Origin: SIG673 sp045658525
GTDB lineage: Bacteria > Bacillota > Clostridia > Oscillospirales > CAG-272
Direction: 5' to 3'
Assembly: GCA_045658525.1 (NCBI GenBank)
Contig: JAZOVD010000071.1
Coordinates: 1-18,776 of the forward strand
DNA: 18,776 nucleotides
The notes beneath the pieces are model-generated. The model was not told the origin of the DNA and made no database searches. It saw only the letters and a program-made list of their open reading frames with translations. Numbering within the stretch: position 1 is the first letter of the stretch; the number at the start of each line of letters is the position of its first letter. Both the position numbers and the translations under genes were made by a program. This document shows, in pieces, positions 6,978 to 14,054 of this stretch.

Positions 6978-8336
6978 CTAATTTTTTAAGCTATGCAACG
7001 GCGCGGGGATAAGTCCGCCGCGGTTGATAAACTTTGCGGGAGATGCTGTTTTAATAGGCATTATCGGCGCGCTTCCGAGAAGTCCGCCGAAGCTTACCTC
7101 CTCGCCTGCTTTTCTTCCGACTGCGGGGATAACTCTTACAGCCGTTGTCTTGGTGTTGACTACGCCTATTGCGATCTCGTCCGCTATCATAGCGGATATG
7201 ACCTCTGCGGGCGTGTCACCGGGAACGGCTACCATATCTATACCGACCGAGCAAACGGCGGTCATCGCTTCAAGCTTTTCAAGCGTAAGAACTCCGCTTC
7301 TCGCCGCGGCTATCATTCCCTCATCCTCGGATACGGGTATGAACGCACCCGAAAGTCCGCCAACGTGGCTGGAAGCCATAACTCCGCCCTTCTTTACGGC
7401 GTCGTTAAGAAGCGCAAGGCAGGCGGTAGTTCCGCAGCCTCCGCAGGTCTCAACGCCCATCTCCTCCAATATACGCGCAACGGAGTCTCCTACCGCGGGC
7501 GTGGGCGCAAGTGAGAGGTCAACTATACCCGACGGAACACCGAGACGCTCGGAAGCGAGCGTGTTTACGAGCTGACCCATACGGGTTATCTTGAACGCTG
7601 TCTTTTTGATTATTTCGGAAACCTCGGTAAGGTCTGCGTTCGGTGCTTTTTCAAGCGCCGCTTTAACAACACCCGGACCAGATACGCCGACGTTTATAAC
7701 GCACTCAGGCTCGCCTATGCCGTGGAACGCTCCCGCCATAAACGGGTTATCCTGAACGGCGTTGGCAAACACAACGAGCTTAGCGCAGCCGATAGAGTCT
7801 CTGTCAGCGGTACGTCTTGCGGTCTCGGTGATTATCTGACCCATCATCTTTACCGCGTCCATATTTATTCCCGTCTTGGAGCTTCCGACGTTTACGGACG
7901 AGCAAACGTTTCTCGTTAAATCAAGTGCCGAGGGGAGGCTGTTTATAAGTCTGAGGTCTCCCTTGGTAAATCCCTTTTCGACCAGAGCGGAAAATCCGCC
8001 TATAAAGTCTATTCCGAGAGTATCCGCCGCTCTCTGCATAGCGAGCGCGAGAGGAGTAAGATCCTCGCTGTCAACCGCTCCGCCGAGAACAGATATAGGA
8101 GTTACCGAGACTCTTTTGTTGACTATCGGTATTCCGTACTCCTTGCCGATATTCTCAGCCGTCGGAACGAGCTTTTCAGCCTTGGTAGTTATCTTATCGT
8201 ATATTCTATCGGCAGTTTCTTTTATACTGCCTCTTATACAGTCAACGAGGGATATACCCATCGTGACCGTTCTTATATCGAGGTGCTCCTCCTCGATCAT
8301 TTTTATAGTTTCAATTATGTCGTAGGCGTCTATCAT
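6978..8336 (-). CDS. UPF0210 family protein (DUF711, 'PFL family protein')
   Basis: The 452-residue sequence matches the UPF0210/DUF711 family throughout: IRTVTMGISLVDC near the N-terminus (21-33), FIGGFSALVEKGFTKGD (111-127), FHGIGEPECVINVGVSGPGV (204-223), CGGCGTTAC (298-306) and SFGGLLGSAPIMPI near the end. The family is cytoplasmic and of unknown biochemical function. Its common 'PFL family' label reflects fold resemblance to pyruvate formate-lyase; no glycyl-radical motif is visible here. It is regularly paired with a UPF0237 ACT protein, as it is here, 16 bases downstream of that gene. The GAGAGG ribosome binding site overlaps the ACT stop codon, with a rather long 12-base spacer, which suggests coupled translation. 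Confidence 0.93.
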   Translation of the reverse strand: MIDAYDIIETIKMIEEEHLDIRTVTMGISLVDCIRGSIKETADRIYDKITTKAEKLVPTAENIGKEYGIPIVNKRVSVTPISVLGGAVDSEDLTPLALAMQRAADTLGIDFIGGFSALVEKGFTKGDLRLINSLPSALDLTRNVCSSVNVGSSKTGINMDAVKMMGQIITETARRTADRDSIGCAKLVVFANAVQDNPFMAGAFHGIGEPECVINVGVSGPGVVKAALEKAPNADLTEVSEIIKKTAFKITRMGQLVNTLASERLGVPSGIVDLSLAPTPAVGDSVARILEEMGVETCGGCGTTACLALLNDAVKKGGVMASSHVGGLSGAFIPVSEDEGMIAAARSGVLTLEKLEAMTAVCSVGIDMVAVPGDTPAEVISAMIADEIAIGVVNTKTTAVRVIPAVGRKAGEEVSFGGLLGSAPIMPIKTASPAKFINRGGLIPAPLHSLKN

Positions 8337-8352
8337 CGTTAATATCTACCTC

Positions 8353-8637
8353 TCAAACGTGATGCATTGCGTTGAAAAGCTCCTCGTGAGTGGCGCGGAT
8401 AACTACGCCAAGCTCAGTTCCCGCAGTCTTCATAGCATCCGAGAACTCCGCAAAGCTAACCGTCATCTCTGCCGTATCGACGAGCATTATCATAGCGAAC
8501 GTGGTCTCAAAAACCTTCTGGGTAATGTCAATAATGTTTACGCCAAGCTCACTGCATTTCCCGCTGACCTTCGCTATTATTCCAACAGCGTCCTTACCTA
8601 TTACCGTTATTACCGCCTTTGAACTTACGTTACTCAT
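8353..8637 (-). CDS. ACT domain protein, UPF0237 family
   Basis: A 94-residue single ACT domain. It opens with SSKAVITVIGKDAVGIIAKV and contains the GVNIIDITQKV strand-helix region typical of UPF0237 proteins. ACT domains usually bind amino acids or related small ligands and control a partner enzyme as dimers. UPF0237 and UPF0210 genes are adjacent in many Firmicutes, including Streptococcus pneumoniae. Here the gene lies 30 bases after the synthase gene and 16 before UPF0210, so all three are probably co-transcribed. The synthase has no visible C-terminal regulatory domain, so this protein could supply feedback control in trans (inference). AGGTG lies 8 bases before the ATG. Confidence 0.93.
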   Translation of the reverse strand: MSNVSSKAVITVIGKDAVGIIAKVSGKCSELGVNIIDITQKVFETTFAMIMLVDTAEMTVSFAEFSDAMKTAGTELGVVIRATHEELFNAMHHV

Positions 8638-8667
8638 TTTCTGTACACCTTTTATCCTTTCAGTTTA

Positions 8668-10119
8668 TTACATACCGTGATAGTGGCTTACCATCTTGTA
8701 GGTTACGGGGTCAGCCTTTTTGAACATTTCTTCAAGCTCGGTGTCTCCCATGACCGTGGTGCGTCCGCCCTCGTATTCCGCATCGACCATTTCTTTTATC
8801 TTAGCGATAACGGGGTGCTTCTTATCGATAGCGGCAGGAGTGCCCTGCAATCTGTAAAATCCGTTCATCCAGTATGCTATTCCCGCAAGTCCGCTATGCG
8901 AATCCACGGCGACCGCGGCGGGACGTCCGAGTATCTTCTGTGTATTGAATATGTTATATATCTCCTCATCTTTGAGAAGTCCGTCGGCGTGAACACCCGC
9001 GCGGGTAACGTTGAAGTTTCTTCCAACGAATGGCGTGCGCGGCGGTATCTCGTAGCCTATGGAGTCCTCGAAGTAACGCGCTATCTCGGTTATTGCGGTA
9101 AGATCCATTCCGTCGGTCGTTCCGCGAAGCGAGGCGTATTCCATCGCCATAGCCTCGATAGGACAGTTACCTGTACGCTCGCCTATTCCGAGCATAGAGC
9201 AGTTTACCGACGAGCAGCCGTAAAGCCATGCGGTAGAGGCGTTGGAAACGACCTTATAGAAGTCGTTATGACCGTGCCATTCGAGCATCTCACTCGGAAC
9301 TCCCGCATAGTGTTTAAGACCGTAGATTATACCCGCAACGCTTCTCGGAAGCGCGGCACCGGGATAAGAAACACCGAATCCCATCGTGTCGCAGGCGCGT
9401 ATCTTTATCGGTATTCCTGACTCTACGCTGAGGTTCTGGAGCGCCTCGGCGAACGGAACTACAAAGCCGTAGAAGTCTGCTCTTGTGATGTCCTCAAAGT
9501 GACAGCGAGGACGTATTCCTCTTTCAAGAACGCTCTTTACTATTCCAAGGTACTTATCAAGAGCCTTGGCTCTGGTAAGACCCATTTTCTTGTAGATATG
9601 GTAGTCGGAGCAGGATACGAGAATACCCGTTTCCTTAACGCCGAACTGCTTTATAAGGTCGAAATCCTTTTCGTTTGCGCGGATCCAAGTAGTTACCTCG
9701 GGAAACTCGTATCCGAGAGCCATACATTCCTGTAACGCGCGACGATCCTTTTCGGTATATACGAAAAATTCGCTCTGACGGACAAGCCCCTTAGGTCCTC
9801 CGAGCTTATGTAAAAGCTTGAAAAGGTGTACTATCTGCTCTACCGTAAAGGGAGAGGTGGACTGCTGACCGTCGCGGAAGGTGGTGTCGGTCATCCATAT
9901 CTCCTCGGGCATATTGAGCGGTACGAATCTGTGGTTGAAGGAGACCTTCGGAACAGATTCATAATCGTAGAGATGCCTGTAAAGGTTTGGTTCATCTCTG
10001 TCCTGGAGCGAATACTTATACGCCGACTGTTCAAGCAGATGTGATGCGTCGGAAAATTCAAGTATGTGTGCTCCGTGGATGTTGTTCTTTTCTTCCATTT
10101 TGACTGTGCTGCCTTTCAT
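8668..10119 (-). CDS. homocitrate synthase/Re-citrate synthase-like enzyme (HMGL-like, LeuA superfamily)
   Basis: A 483-residue DRE-TIM metallolyase that condenses acetyl-CoA with a 2-oxo acid. Seen motifs are DTTFRDGQQS (78-87, metal and substrate binding), HFEDITRAD (207-215), RACDTMG (241-247), the metal-binding WHGHND (281-286) and GIGERTGN (311-318). The downstream subdomain carries FNVTRAGVHADGLL. There is no LeuA-type C-terminal leucine-binding domain, which argues against a normal feedback-regulated 2-isopropylmalate synthase. Clostridial Re-citrate synthases are homocitrate synthase-like proteins of similar length, so citrate formation from oxaloacetate is my first guess; homocitrate or 2-isopropylmalate remain possible. 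Start choice is uncertain: ATG 10119 has no ribosome binding site, while ATG 10098 (MEEKNN) has AAAGG 13 bases upstream. Confidence 0.8.
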   Translation of the reverse strand: MKGSTVKMEEKNNIHGAHILEFSDASHLLEQSAYKYSLQDRDEPNLYRHLYDYESVPKVSFNHRFVPLNMPEEIWMTDTTFRDGQQSTSPFTVEQIVHLFKLLHKLGGPKGLVRQSEFFVYTEKDRRALQECMALGYEFPEVTTWIRANEKDFDLIKQFGVKETGILVSCSDYHIYKKMGLTRAKALDKYLGIVKSVLERGIRPRCHFEDITRADFYGFVVPFAEALQNLSVESGIPIKIRACDTMGFGVSYPGAALPRSVAGIIYGLKHYAGVPSEMLEWHGHNDFYKVVSNASTAWLYGCSSVNCSMLGIGERTGNCPIEAMAMEYASLRGTTDGMDLTAITEIARYFEDSIGYEIPPRTPFVGRNFNVTRAGVHADGLLKDEEIYNIFNTQKILGRPAAVAVDSHSGLAGIAYWMNGFYRLQGTPAAIDKKHPVIAKIKEMVDAEYEGGRTTVMGDTELEEMFKKADPVTYKMVSHYHGM

Positions 10120-10135
10120 TGTGTTATCTTTTTTA

Positions 10136-10163
10136 ATTTTATGGGGAACAATCCCTCGGTCAA
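10136..10163 (-). promoter_or_regulatory. candidate promoter of the synthase-ACT-UPF0210 operon
   Basis: On the minus strand, TTGACC (10158-10163, 5 of 6) and TAAAAT (10136-10141, 5 of 6) are separated by 16 bases. Transcription would start near 10129, only about 10 bases before the ATG at 10119, which favours the later start at 10098. Confidence 0.55.
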
Positions 10164-10177
10164 CTCCGGCGACTATA

Positions 10178-10564
10178 TTAAACCGCAGTTCCCGTTGCTA
10201 AACGTATTACCCAGCATAAGAGGAATATTACTGCGCAAAGGATAAAGCATATCACCCACGCTTTACGTCTCTTTTCGCTTACCGCGCACATTACCGCGCT
10301 AAGACACGCGATGGGAAATACCCAAAACACGGGGTGGTATCTGAACGCCGCCGCTATATCGAGCCGCGTAAGCGAAAGCAACGCCCTTGACATTCCGCAG
10401 GCTGGGCACGGAACACCCGTTATCTCGCGCAAAAGACATATAACGCCAAAGCCAAACCGTCTGACCATTCCGAGCGCTACCAAAACGACTATTACCGTTA
10501 TCCAGAACCACGTCGGAAGTGATAATATCCGTTCGAGTATTCCGTTCTTCTTTTGGTTTTTCAA
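10178..10564 (-). CDS. DUF2752 membrane protein
   Basis: A 128-residue protein with three clear hydrophobic segments (about 18-44, 75-94 and 103-123). The DUF2752 signature GVPCPACGMSRALLSL (50-65) has the conserved Cys pair C53/C56 followed by GMSR, then a YHP motif (75-77). The function of this family is unknown. The start is a TTG codon that overlaps the prmC stop (TTGA), with GGAG placed 7 bases upstream inside the end of prmC. That arrangement indicates translational coupling to prmC. No terminator was recognised after it; the downstream 58 bases instead contain the next operon's promoter. Confidence 0.88.
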   Translation of the reverse strand: MKNQKKNGILERILSLPTWFWITVIVVLVALGMVRRFGFGVICLLREITGVPCPACGMSRALLSLTRLDIAAAFRYHPVFWVFPIACLSAVMCAVSEKRRKAWVICFILCAVIFLLCWVIRLATGTAV

Positions 10565-11301
10565 CTTTTTTCTCCGTTATTTTTACGGGTAAGGAACGCA
10601 ACTCTGTCATTCCCTCCGTAATCCTTGGTTATTTCACAGTTAAAGCCGTTTTCAGCGGCGATAGCGTTAAGCGCATCGCCCTGATCGTAGCCTATCTCAA
10701 AAATAAACGCTCCGCCGTCCTTCAACGCACGCCCAAAGCGCGAAACTATGTGACGGTAGAAATCAAGTCCGTCGCGCCCGCCGTCGAGAGCTATCGCAGG
10801 CTCCTTTCTGACGGTATCAAGCGTCGGTATAATGTCGGACGCTATATACGGCGGATTGGAGACTATCGCGTCGAGACTGCTTTCGTCAAGTGTAAGCGAA
10901 AATATATCCGCTCGTCTGAAATTAACCGACGTTCCGTTAAGAGACGCGTTTTCTCTTGCTTTTCTGAGCGCGCCGTCGGATATATCGTATGCGGTGCAGA
11001 ATACGTCGGGTCTGTTCTTTATCACGGATATCGCGATACAACCGCTACCTGTGCAAAGGTCGGCAAAAACGCCGTTTCGTGGCAGAAAGCTTATCGCTTT
11101 TTCGACTATATGCTCCGTATCGGGTCTTGGGATAAGGCAATTTTCATCGACTTTAAACGTAAGTCCGTAAAAATACCATTCTCCCAGAACGTATGCGAGC
11201 GGCTCACCGTTTTCGACACGCTTTACCGCATCCTCGAACGCTTTCCCGTTACCGAACTGCTCCGAGAGAAATTCTACCTCACGCTTACTAAGACCCGGCA
11301 T
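10561..11301 (-). CDS. prmC: peptide chain release factor N5-glutamine methyltransferase
   Basis: PrmC (HemK) methylates the GGQ glutamine of RF1 and RF2 with S-adenosylmethionine, which improves translation termination. The methyltransferase part is complete: LIPRPDTEHIVE (56-67), the SAM loop FADLCTGSGCIAISV (79-93) and the catalytic NPPY (149-152). The protein has 246 residues against about 280 in typical homologues, and the shortfall is in the N-terminal helical domain that docks the release factor. No upstream start in the same frame looks real, because that frame runs through the end of DUF1385 as a basic shadow sequence. The ATG has GAGG 9 bases upstream. It overlaps DUF1385 by 14 bases and DUF2752 by 4. 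The frequent neighbour prfA is absent here. Confidence 0.93.
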   Translation of the reverse strand: MPGLSKREVEFLSEQFGNGKAFEDAVKRVENGEPLAYVLGEWYFYGLTFKVDENCLIPRPDTEHIVEKAISFLPRNGVFADLCTGSGCIAISVIKNRPDVFCTAYDISDGALRKARENASLNGTSVNFRRADIFSLTLDESSLDAIVSNPPYIASDIIPTLDTVRKEPAIALDGGRDGLDFYRHIVSRFGRALKDGGAFIFEIGYDQGDALNAIAAENGFNCEITKDYGGNDRVAFLTRKNNGEKS

Positions 11302-12379
11302 CTTCCGTTTCCTCAGCTTTGTCTGTCTGCGCGACTTCCGCCTCCTCAGCGACTGTCTCCGCCTCGGAGACTTCCGCCGCGCCCTGAGCTACCTCCTCTA
11401 CGAGATCCGCCTCGGGGAACGGATGAACGTAATCGGGAAATACATCGGGCATTGACGATTTAAGAGCGTGTATGGCTACCTCTATCTGTTCAAGGTCAGG
11501 CTCTCGCGTGGTTATCCGCTGCATAAGCAGTCCCGGCATTGAAAGTATCTTTACTACGACGTTCTCATGCTTTCCCGCATACATTATGAACTCAAAGCCA
11601 AGTCCTACAACGAGCGGCAGGAACAGTAGCTTGGTGAGCATACGAAGGAATATGTTATCCCAAGTAAATATCGGTATGGACGAGATAAGTATGCTGATGA
11701 TTATGATAACGAACATAAAGCTCGTTCCGCATCGCGGGTGAAAGCGTTTATGCTTTTTTACGTTTTCGGGAGTAAGCTCCTCGCCAGCCTCATAACAGAA
11801 TATCGACTTATGCTCCGCGCCGTGATATTCAAACGTGCGGCGTATATCCTTCATAAGCAAACAAAGAAGCAGGTATCCGACGAATATGGCGACCTTCAAT
11901 CCGCCCTCGATAAGGTTTTTCCAAAACCCAAATTCCACTTTCAGAAGCTTTTCGAGTCCTCCCGTCAGAAACGCCGGCAGGAATATGAAAAGAAATATAC
12001 TGAGCGCGACACCAAGCACCATAGCCAATCCCATAACGAGATCAAGTACGCTTTTGCCGAAATGCTTTTTCATCCACTTTTCAAATCTGGTCTCCTCAGC
12101 CTCCTCCTCGATACCGAAAAGACGGGCGGAAAGATCGAGGGTCTTAAAGCTGAGCATCAGCATCTCGACCATATTCACCACTCCGCGTATCAGCGGAAGA
12201 TTGAGTATTTTATGTTTTTTGCGTACAGACACGTACGAACGATCGGAAACAGCTATCTTTCCGTCCTCTTTGCGGACGGCGACGCTGTACCTATCCCCGT
12301 GCTTCATCATAACGCCTTCCAGAACCGCCTGCCCTCCAACAACACCAAGACGGCAGTTCTTCTCTGTTTTCTTGCTCAT
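11288..12379 (-). CDS. DUF1385 membrane protein
   Basis: A 363-residue membrane protein of the DUF1385 family, commonly found beside prmC in Firmicutes. Signatures are GGQAVLEGVMM (15-25), FEYHGAEHKSIFCYE (183-197) and HPRCGTSF (214-221). Hydrophobic segments lie near residues 112-135, 161-177, 221-238 and 250-268. The function is not established. The last 42 residues are an acidic, Ala/Glu-rich tail (for example ETVAEEAEVAQTDKAEETED) that looks disordered and is unlike the conserved core. I chose ATG 12379 because AAAGGA lies 5 bases before it. The frame extends upstream to an ATG at 12427, but those 16 codons cross the ribosome binding site. Confidence 0.9.
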   Translation of the reverse strand: MSKKTEKNCRLGVVGGQAVLEGVMMKHGDRYSVAVRKEDGKIAVSDRSYVSVRKKHKILNLPLIRGVVNMVEMLMLSFKTLDLSARLFGIEEEAEETRFEKWMKKHFGKSVLDLVMGLAMVLGVALSIFLFIFLPAFLTGGLEKLLKVEFGFWKNLIEGGLKVAIFVGYLLLCLLMKDIRRTFEYHGAEHKSIFCYEAGEELTPENVKKHKRFHPRCGTSFMFVIIIISILISSIPIFTWDNIFLRMLTKLLFLPLVVGLGFEFIMYAGKHENVVVKILSMPGLLMQRITTREPDLEQIEVAIHALKSSMPDVFPDYVHPFPEADLVEEVAQGAAEVSEAETVAEEAEVAQTDKAEETEDAGS

Positions 12380-12416
12380 TTTCATCCTTTCAAAGTTATA
12401 ACAAAAACTTCTCGCG

Positions 12417-12461
12417 GTTATAAACAATATTTATAACTTTACAATCATTATTATTATAACA
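12417..12461 (-). promoter_or_regulatory. candidate promoter(s) of the DUF1385-prmC-DUF2752 operon
   Basis: Two minus-strand possibilities exist in this AT-rich stretch. One is TTGTAA (12439-12444), 16 bases, TATAAC (12417-12422). The other is an extended -10, TGTTATAAT (12453-12461), without a good -35. Either would give a leader of about 30-70 bases to the ATG at 12379. Confidence 0.45.
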
Positions 12462-12517
12462 AATAAATATGCACAAACTATAATTTATTTGTGAACTCTT
12501 TTCCGTAATTTCTTTCT

Positions 12518-12551
12518 CTACTTTTTTGAAAAAAGTAGCAAAAAACTTTTC
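12518..12551. repeat. intergenic palindromic repeat, copy 2
   Basis: CTACTTTTTT (12518-12527), central G and AAAAAAGTAG (12529-12538) form a 21-bp palindrome, followed by CAAAAAACTTTTC. Apart from one missing G it repeats bases 6836-6870. As with copy 1, it lies downstream of one minus-strand gene and upstream of the next. Confidence 0.8.
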
Positions 12552-12590
12552 TCTGAAACCTGCTCTTGTGCCAATGAGCAGGTTTCAGAG
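12551..12590 (-). terminator. terminator of cinA
   Basis: CTCTGAAACCTGCTC (12551-12565) pairs perfectly with GAGCAGGTTTCAGAG (12576-12590), a 15-bp stem with a 10-base loop. On the minus strand the stem is followed by AAAAGTTTTTT, which belongs to the adjoining repeat. A second, weaker hairpin (GCTTTCT at 12604-12610 with AGAAAGC at 12614-12620) overlaps the cinA stop. Confidence 0.75.
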
Positions 12591-12611
12591 AAGTCTTTGC
12601 CAAGCTTTCTT

Positions 12612-13877
12612 TCAGAAAGCGGAAAACGAAAACCCGCCGATCTCGCGCAAAATTTCAGCAAGTGCGTTTTGAGAAGTAAGCAGGCGAACTCTGTCGCGAC
12701 TACCTTTGAGCAATAACTTTACTGAACGAGTTCCCTTTTCAGACGATATTCCAAGATAGACAAGTCCTACGGGTTTTTCGGGAGTTCCACCGCCGGGTCC
12801 CGCTATTCCCGTAGCGGAGACCGCTACGTCCGCGCCCGAAAGAGCGCGAACACCCATCGCCATCTCCTTTGCCGTCTGCTCGGATACCGCGCCATAGGCT
12901 TTAAGAGTCTCCTCCGAAACGGAGATCAGCTTCATTTTCGCCTCGTTTGAGTAGGTCACTACACCGTAACCGAATATTTCGGAGCTGCCAGAAACGTCGG
13001 TTATGCGCTTGGCGATAAGACCACCCGTGCAGGACTCCGCTGTTGCTACCGTCTTTTTTTGCCTCAAAAGCTCACCCACGACCGCGCTTGCGAGGTCTGT
13101 ATCTAACCCGTAAATGAATTTTCCTACCGAAGTACGGCTGATCTCCTCTATCATCGCGTCGCATTTTTTAGCGCAAAGAGCCTCGTCGTTTCCCTTTGAC
13201 GTGACTCGCAAACGGACTTCTCCGTCTCCGCAGTACGGCGCGACGGTGGGATCGGAGGCGTTCTCCATGATAGTTTTAAGGTGGCTCTCGACCTCTGACT
13301 CACCCATTCCGAAAATATTTATATTCTTGCTGAAAAAACGGGCATCTGTGAATTTTTGGAGATACGGAATAACGGATTCCTCAAACATTCGTTTCAGCTC
13401 GAACGGAGGACCAGGTAGCATAATGACTATCTTTCCGCGCTCAAAATCCTCGATAGCACAGCCGGGGGCAGTCCCCGCGTTATTGTCGAATATCGTTGAG
13501 CCCTCGGGTATCATCGCCTGCTTTTCGTTGTTTTGGGTCATAGTCTTGCAACGGAACACAAAAAGCTCCTTTATCCGTTCAAGCGAACGCTCGTCAAGAT
13601 AAAGCTTTCTGCCCATACATCTCGCCGCCGTTTCCTTTGTCAGATCGTCGTAGGTAGGGCCGAGTCCACCGCTCATTATGACCAGATCAGCGCGTTCAAG
13701 AGCGGACCTTATAGCGGATTCCAGCCGTTCGGGATTATCTCCGACAGCCGCCTGATAGTATTGGTTTATTCCGAGCAGCGCGAGCTTTCCCGATATATAC
13801 GCGGCGTTGGTGTTGACTATGTCGCCGATAAGTATCTCGGTTCCAACGCAAAGTATCTCAGCGTTTCTTATCTTCAT
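12612..13877 (-). CDS. cinA: CinA family protein (competence/damage-inducible; NMN amidohydrolase-type)
   Basis: A 421-residue two-domain CinA. The N-terminal MoaB/MogA-like domain (about 1-170) has ILCVGTEILIGDIVNTN near the start and SGGLGPTYDD (69-78). The C-terminal CinA domain has the PncC-type signature AESCTGG (280-286) and ATGIAGPGGGTPEKPVG (355-371). In this family the C-terminal domain deamidates nicotinamide mononucleotide for NAD recycling, and the N-terminal domain can act as an ADP-ribose pyrophosphatase. The gene is often linked to competence or recA, but neither is in this window. I chose ATG 13877 because GGAG lies 10 bases upstream and family members begin just before AEILCVGTE. 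The open frame extends to 13934, but it would run into the promoter. Confidence 0.95.
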   Translation of the reverse strand: MKIRNAEILCVGTEILIGDIVNTNAAYISGKLALLGINQYYQAAVGDNPERLESAIRSALERADLVIMSGGLGPTYDDLTKETAARCMGRKLYLDERSLERIKELFVFRCKTMTQNNEKQAMIPEGSTIFDNNAGTAPGCAIEDFERGKIVIMLPGPPFELKRMFEESVIPYLQKFTDARFFSKNINIFGMGESEVESHLKTIMENASDPTVAPYCGDGEVRLRVTSKGNDEALCAKKCDAMIEEISRTSVGKFIYGLDTDLASAVVGELLRQKKTVATAESCTGGLIAKRITDVSGSSEIFGYGVVTYSNEAKMKLISVSEETLKAYGAVSEQTAKEMAMGVRALSGADVAVSATGIAGPGGGTPEKPVGLVYLGISSEKGTRSVKLLLKGSRDRVRLLTSQNALAEILREIGGFSFSAF

Positions 13878-13918
13878 TTCGTTCATTCTCCATTCTGAGG
13901 ACAAATTTATACGCTTTG

Positions 13919-13947
13919 ATTGTAACACAAACAACCCCTTTTGTCAA
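13919..13947 (-). promoter_or_regulatory. strong promoter of cinA
   Basis: On the minus strand, a perfect TTGACA (13942-13947), a 17-base spacer and TACAAT (13919-13924, 5 of 6) with a TGT extended -10 element. The start codon at 13877 is about 40 bases downstream. Confidence 0.8.
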
Positions 13948-13986
13948 CTTTACCGAGATTTAATTTCTATATTTTATAAAAATCTC

Positions 13987-14015
13987 TTGACTTGAAGTGA
14001 AAAGCGTGATAAAAT
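13987..14015 (+). promoter_or_regulatory. promoter of the sugar isomerase/epimerase gene
   Basis: TTGACT (13987-13992, 5 of 6), a 17-base spacer and TAAAAT (14010-14015, 5 of 6), with TG two bases before the -10 (extended -10). It is divergent from the cinA promoter. Confidence 0.75.
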
Positions 14016-14054
14016 CATATGTAATGATAATAAATTTTATCGGAGGTATCTGTT

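Noticed and set aside
7024..7575. 183-codon plus-strand open frame, Ser/Pro/Thr-rich
   Set aside because: Antisense to UPF0210; its composition is what the complement of that gene gives.
6978..8336. UPF0210 as a true glycyl-radical enzyme
   Set aside because: No RVxGY-type glycyl radical motif near the C-terminus and no activase gene nearby; the name reflects fold resemblance only.
8668..10119. Plain leuA (2-isopropylmalate synthase) assignment
   Set aside because: No C-terminal leucine-binding domain and no leuB/C/D genes nearby; the sequence resembles the homocitrate/Re-citrate synthase-like group better.
10120..10177. Riboswitch or T-box upstream of the synthase operon
   Set aside because: The 58-base gap holds the candidate promoter and leaves a leader of only about 10-30 bases, too short for such an element.
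10519..11463. 314-codon plus-strand open frame
   Set aside because: It runs antisense through prmC and into DUF1385 and DUF2752, all with family motifs. The product is Arg-rich and low in complexity at its end, as expected for a shadow.
11738..12436. 232-codon plus-strand open frame
   Set aside because: Antisense to DUF1385; no domain recognised.
6835..12551. Insertion sequence or CRISPR explanation for the paired repeat
   Set aside because: The copies are 34-35 bases, separated by normal genes, with no transposase, no regular spacing and no target duplications visible.
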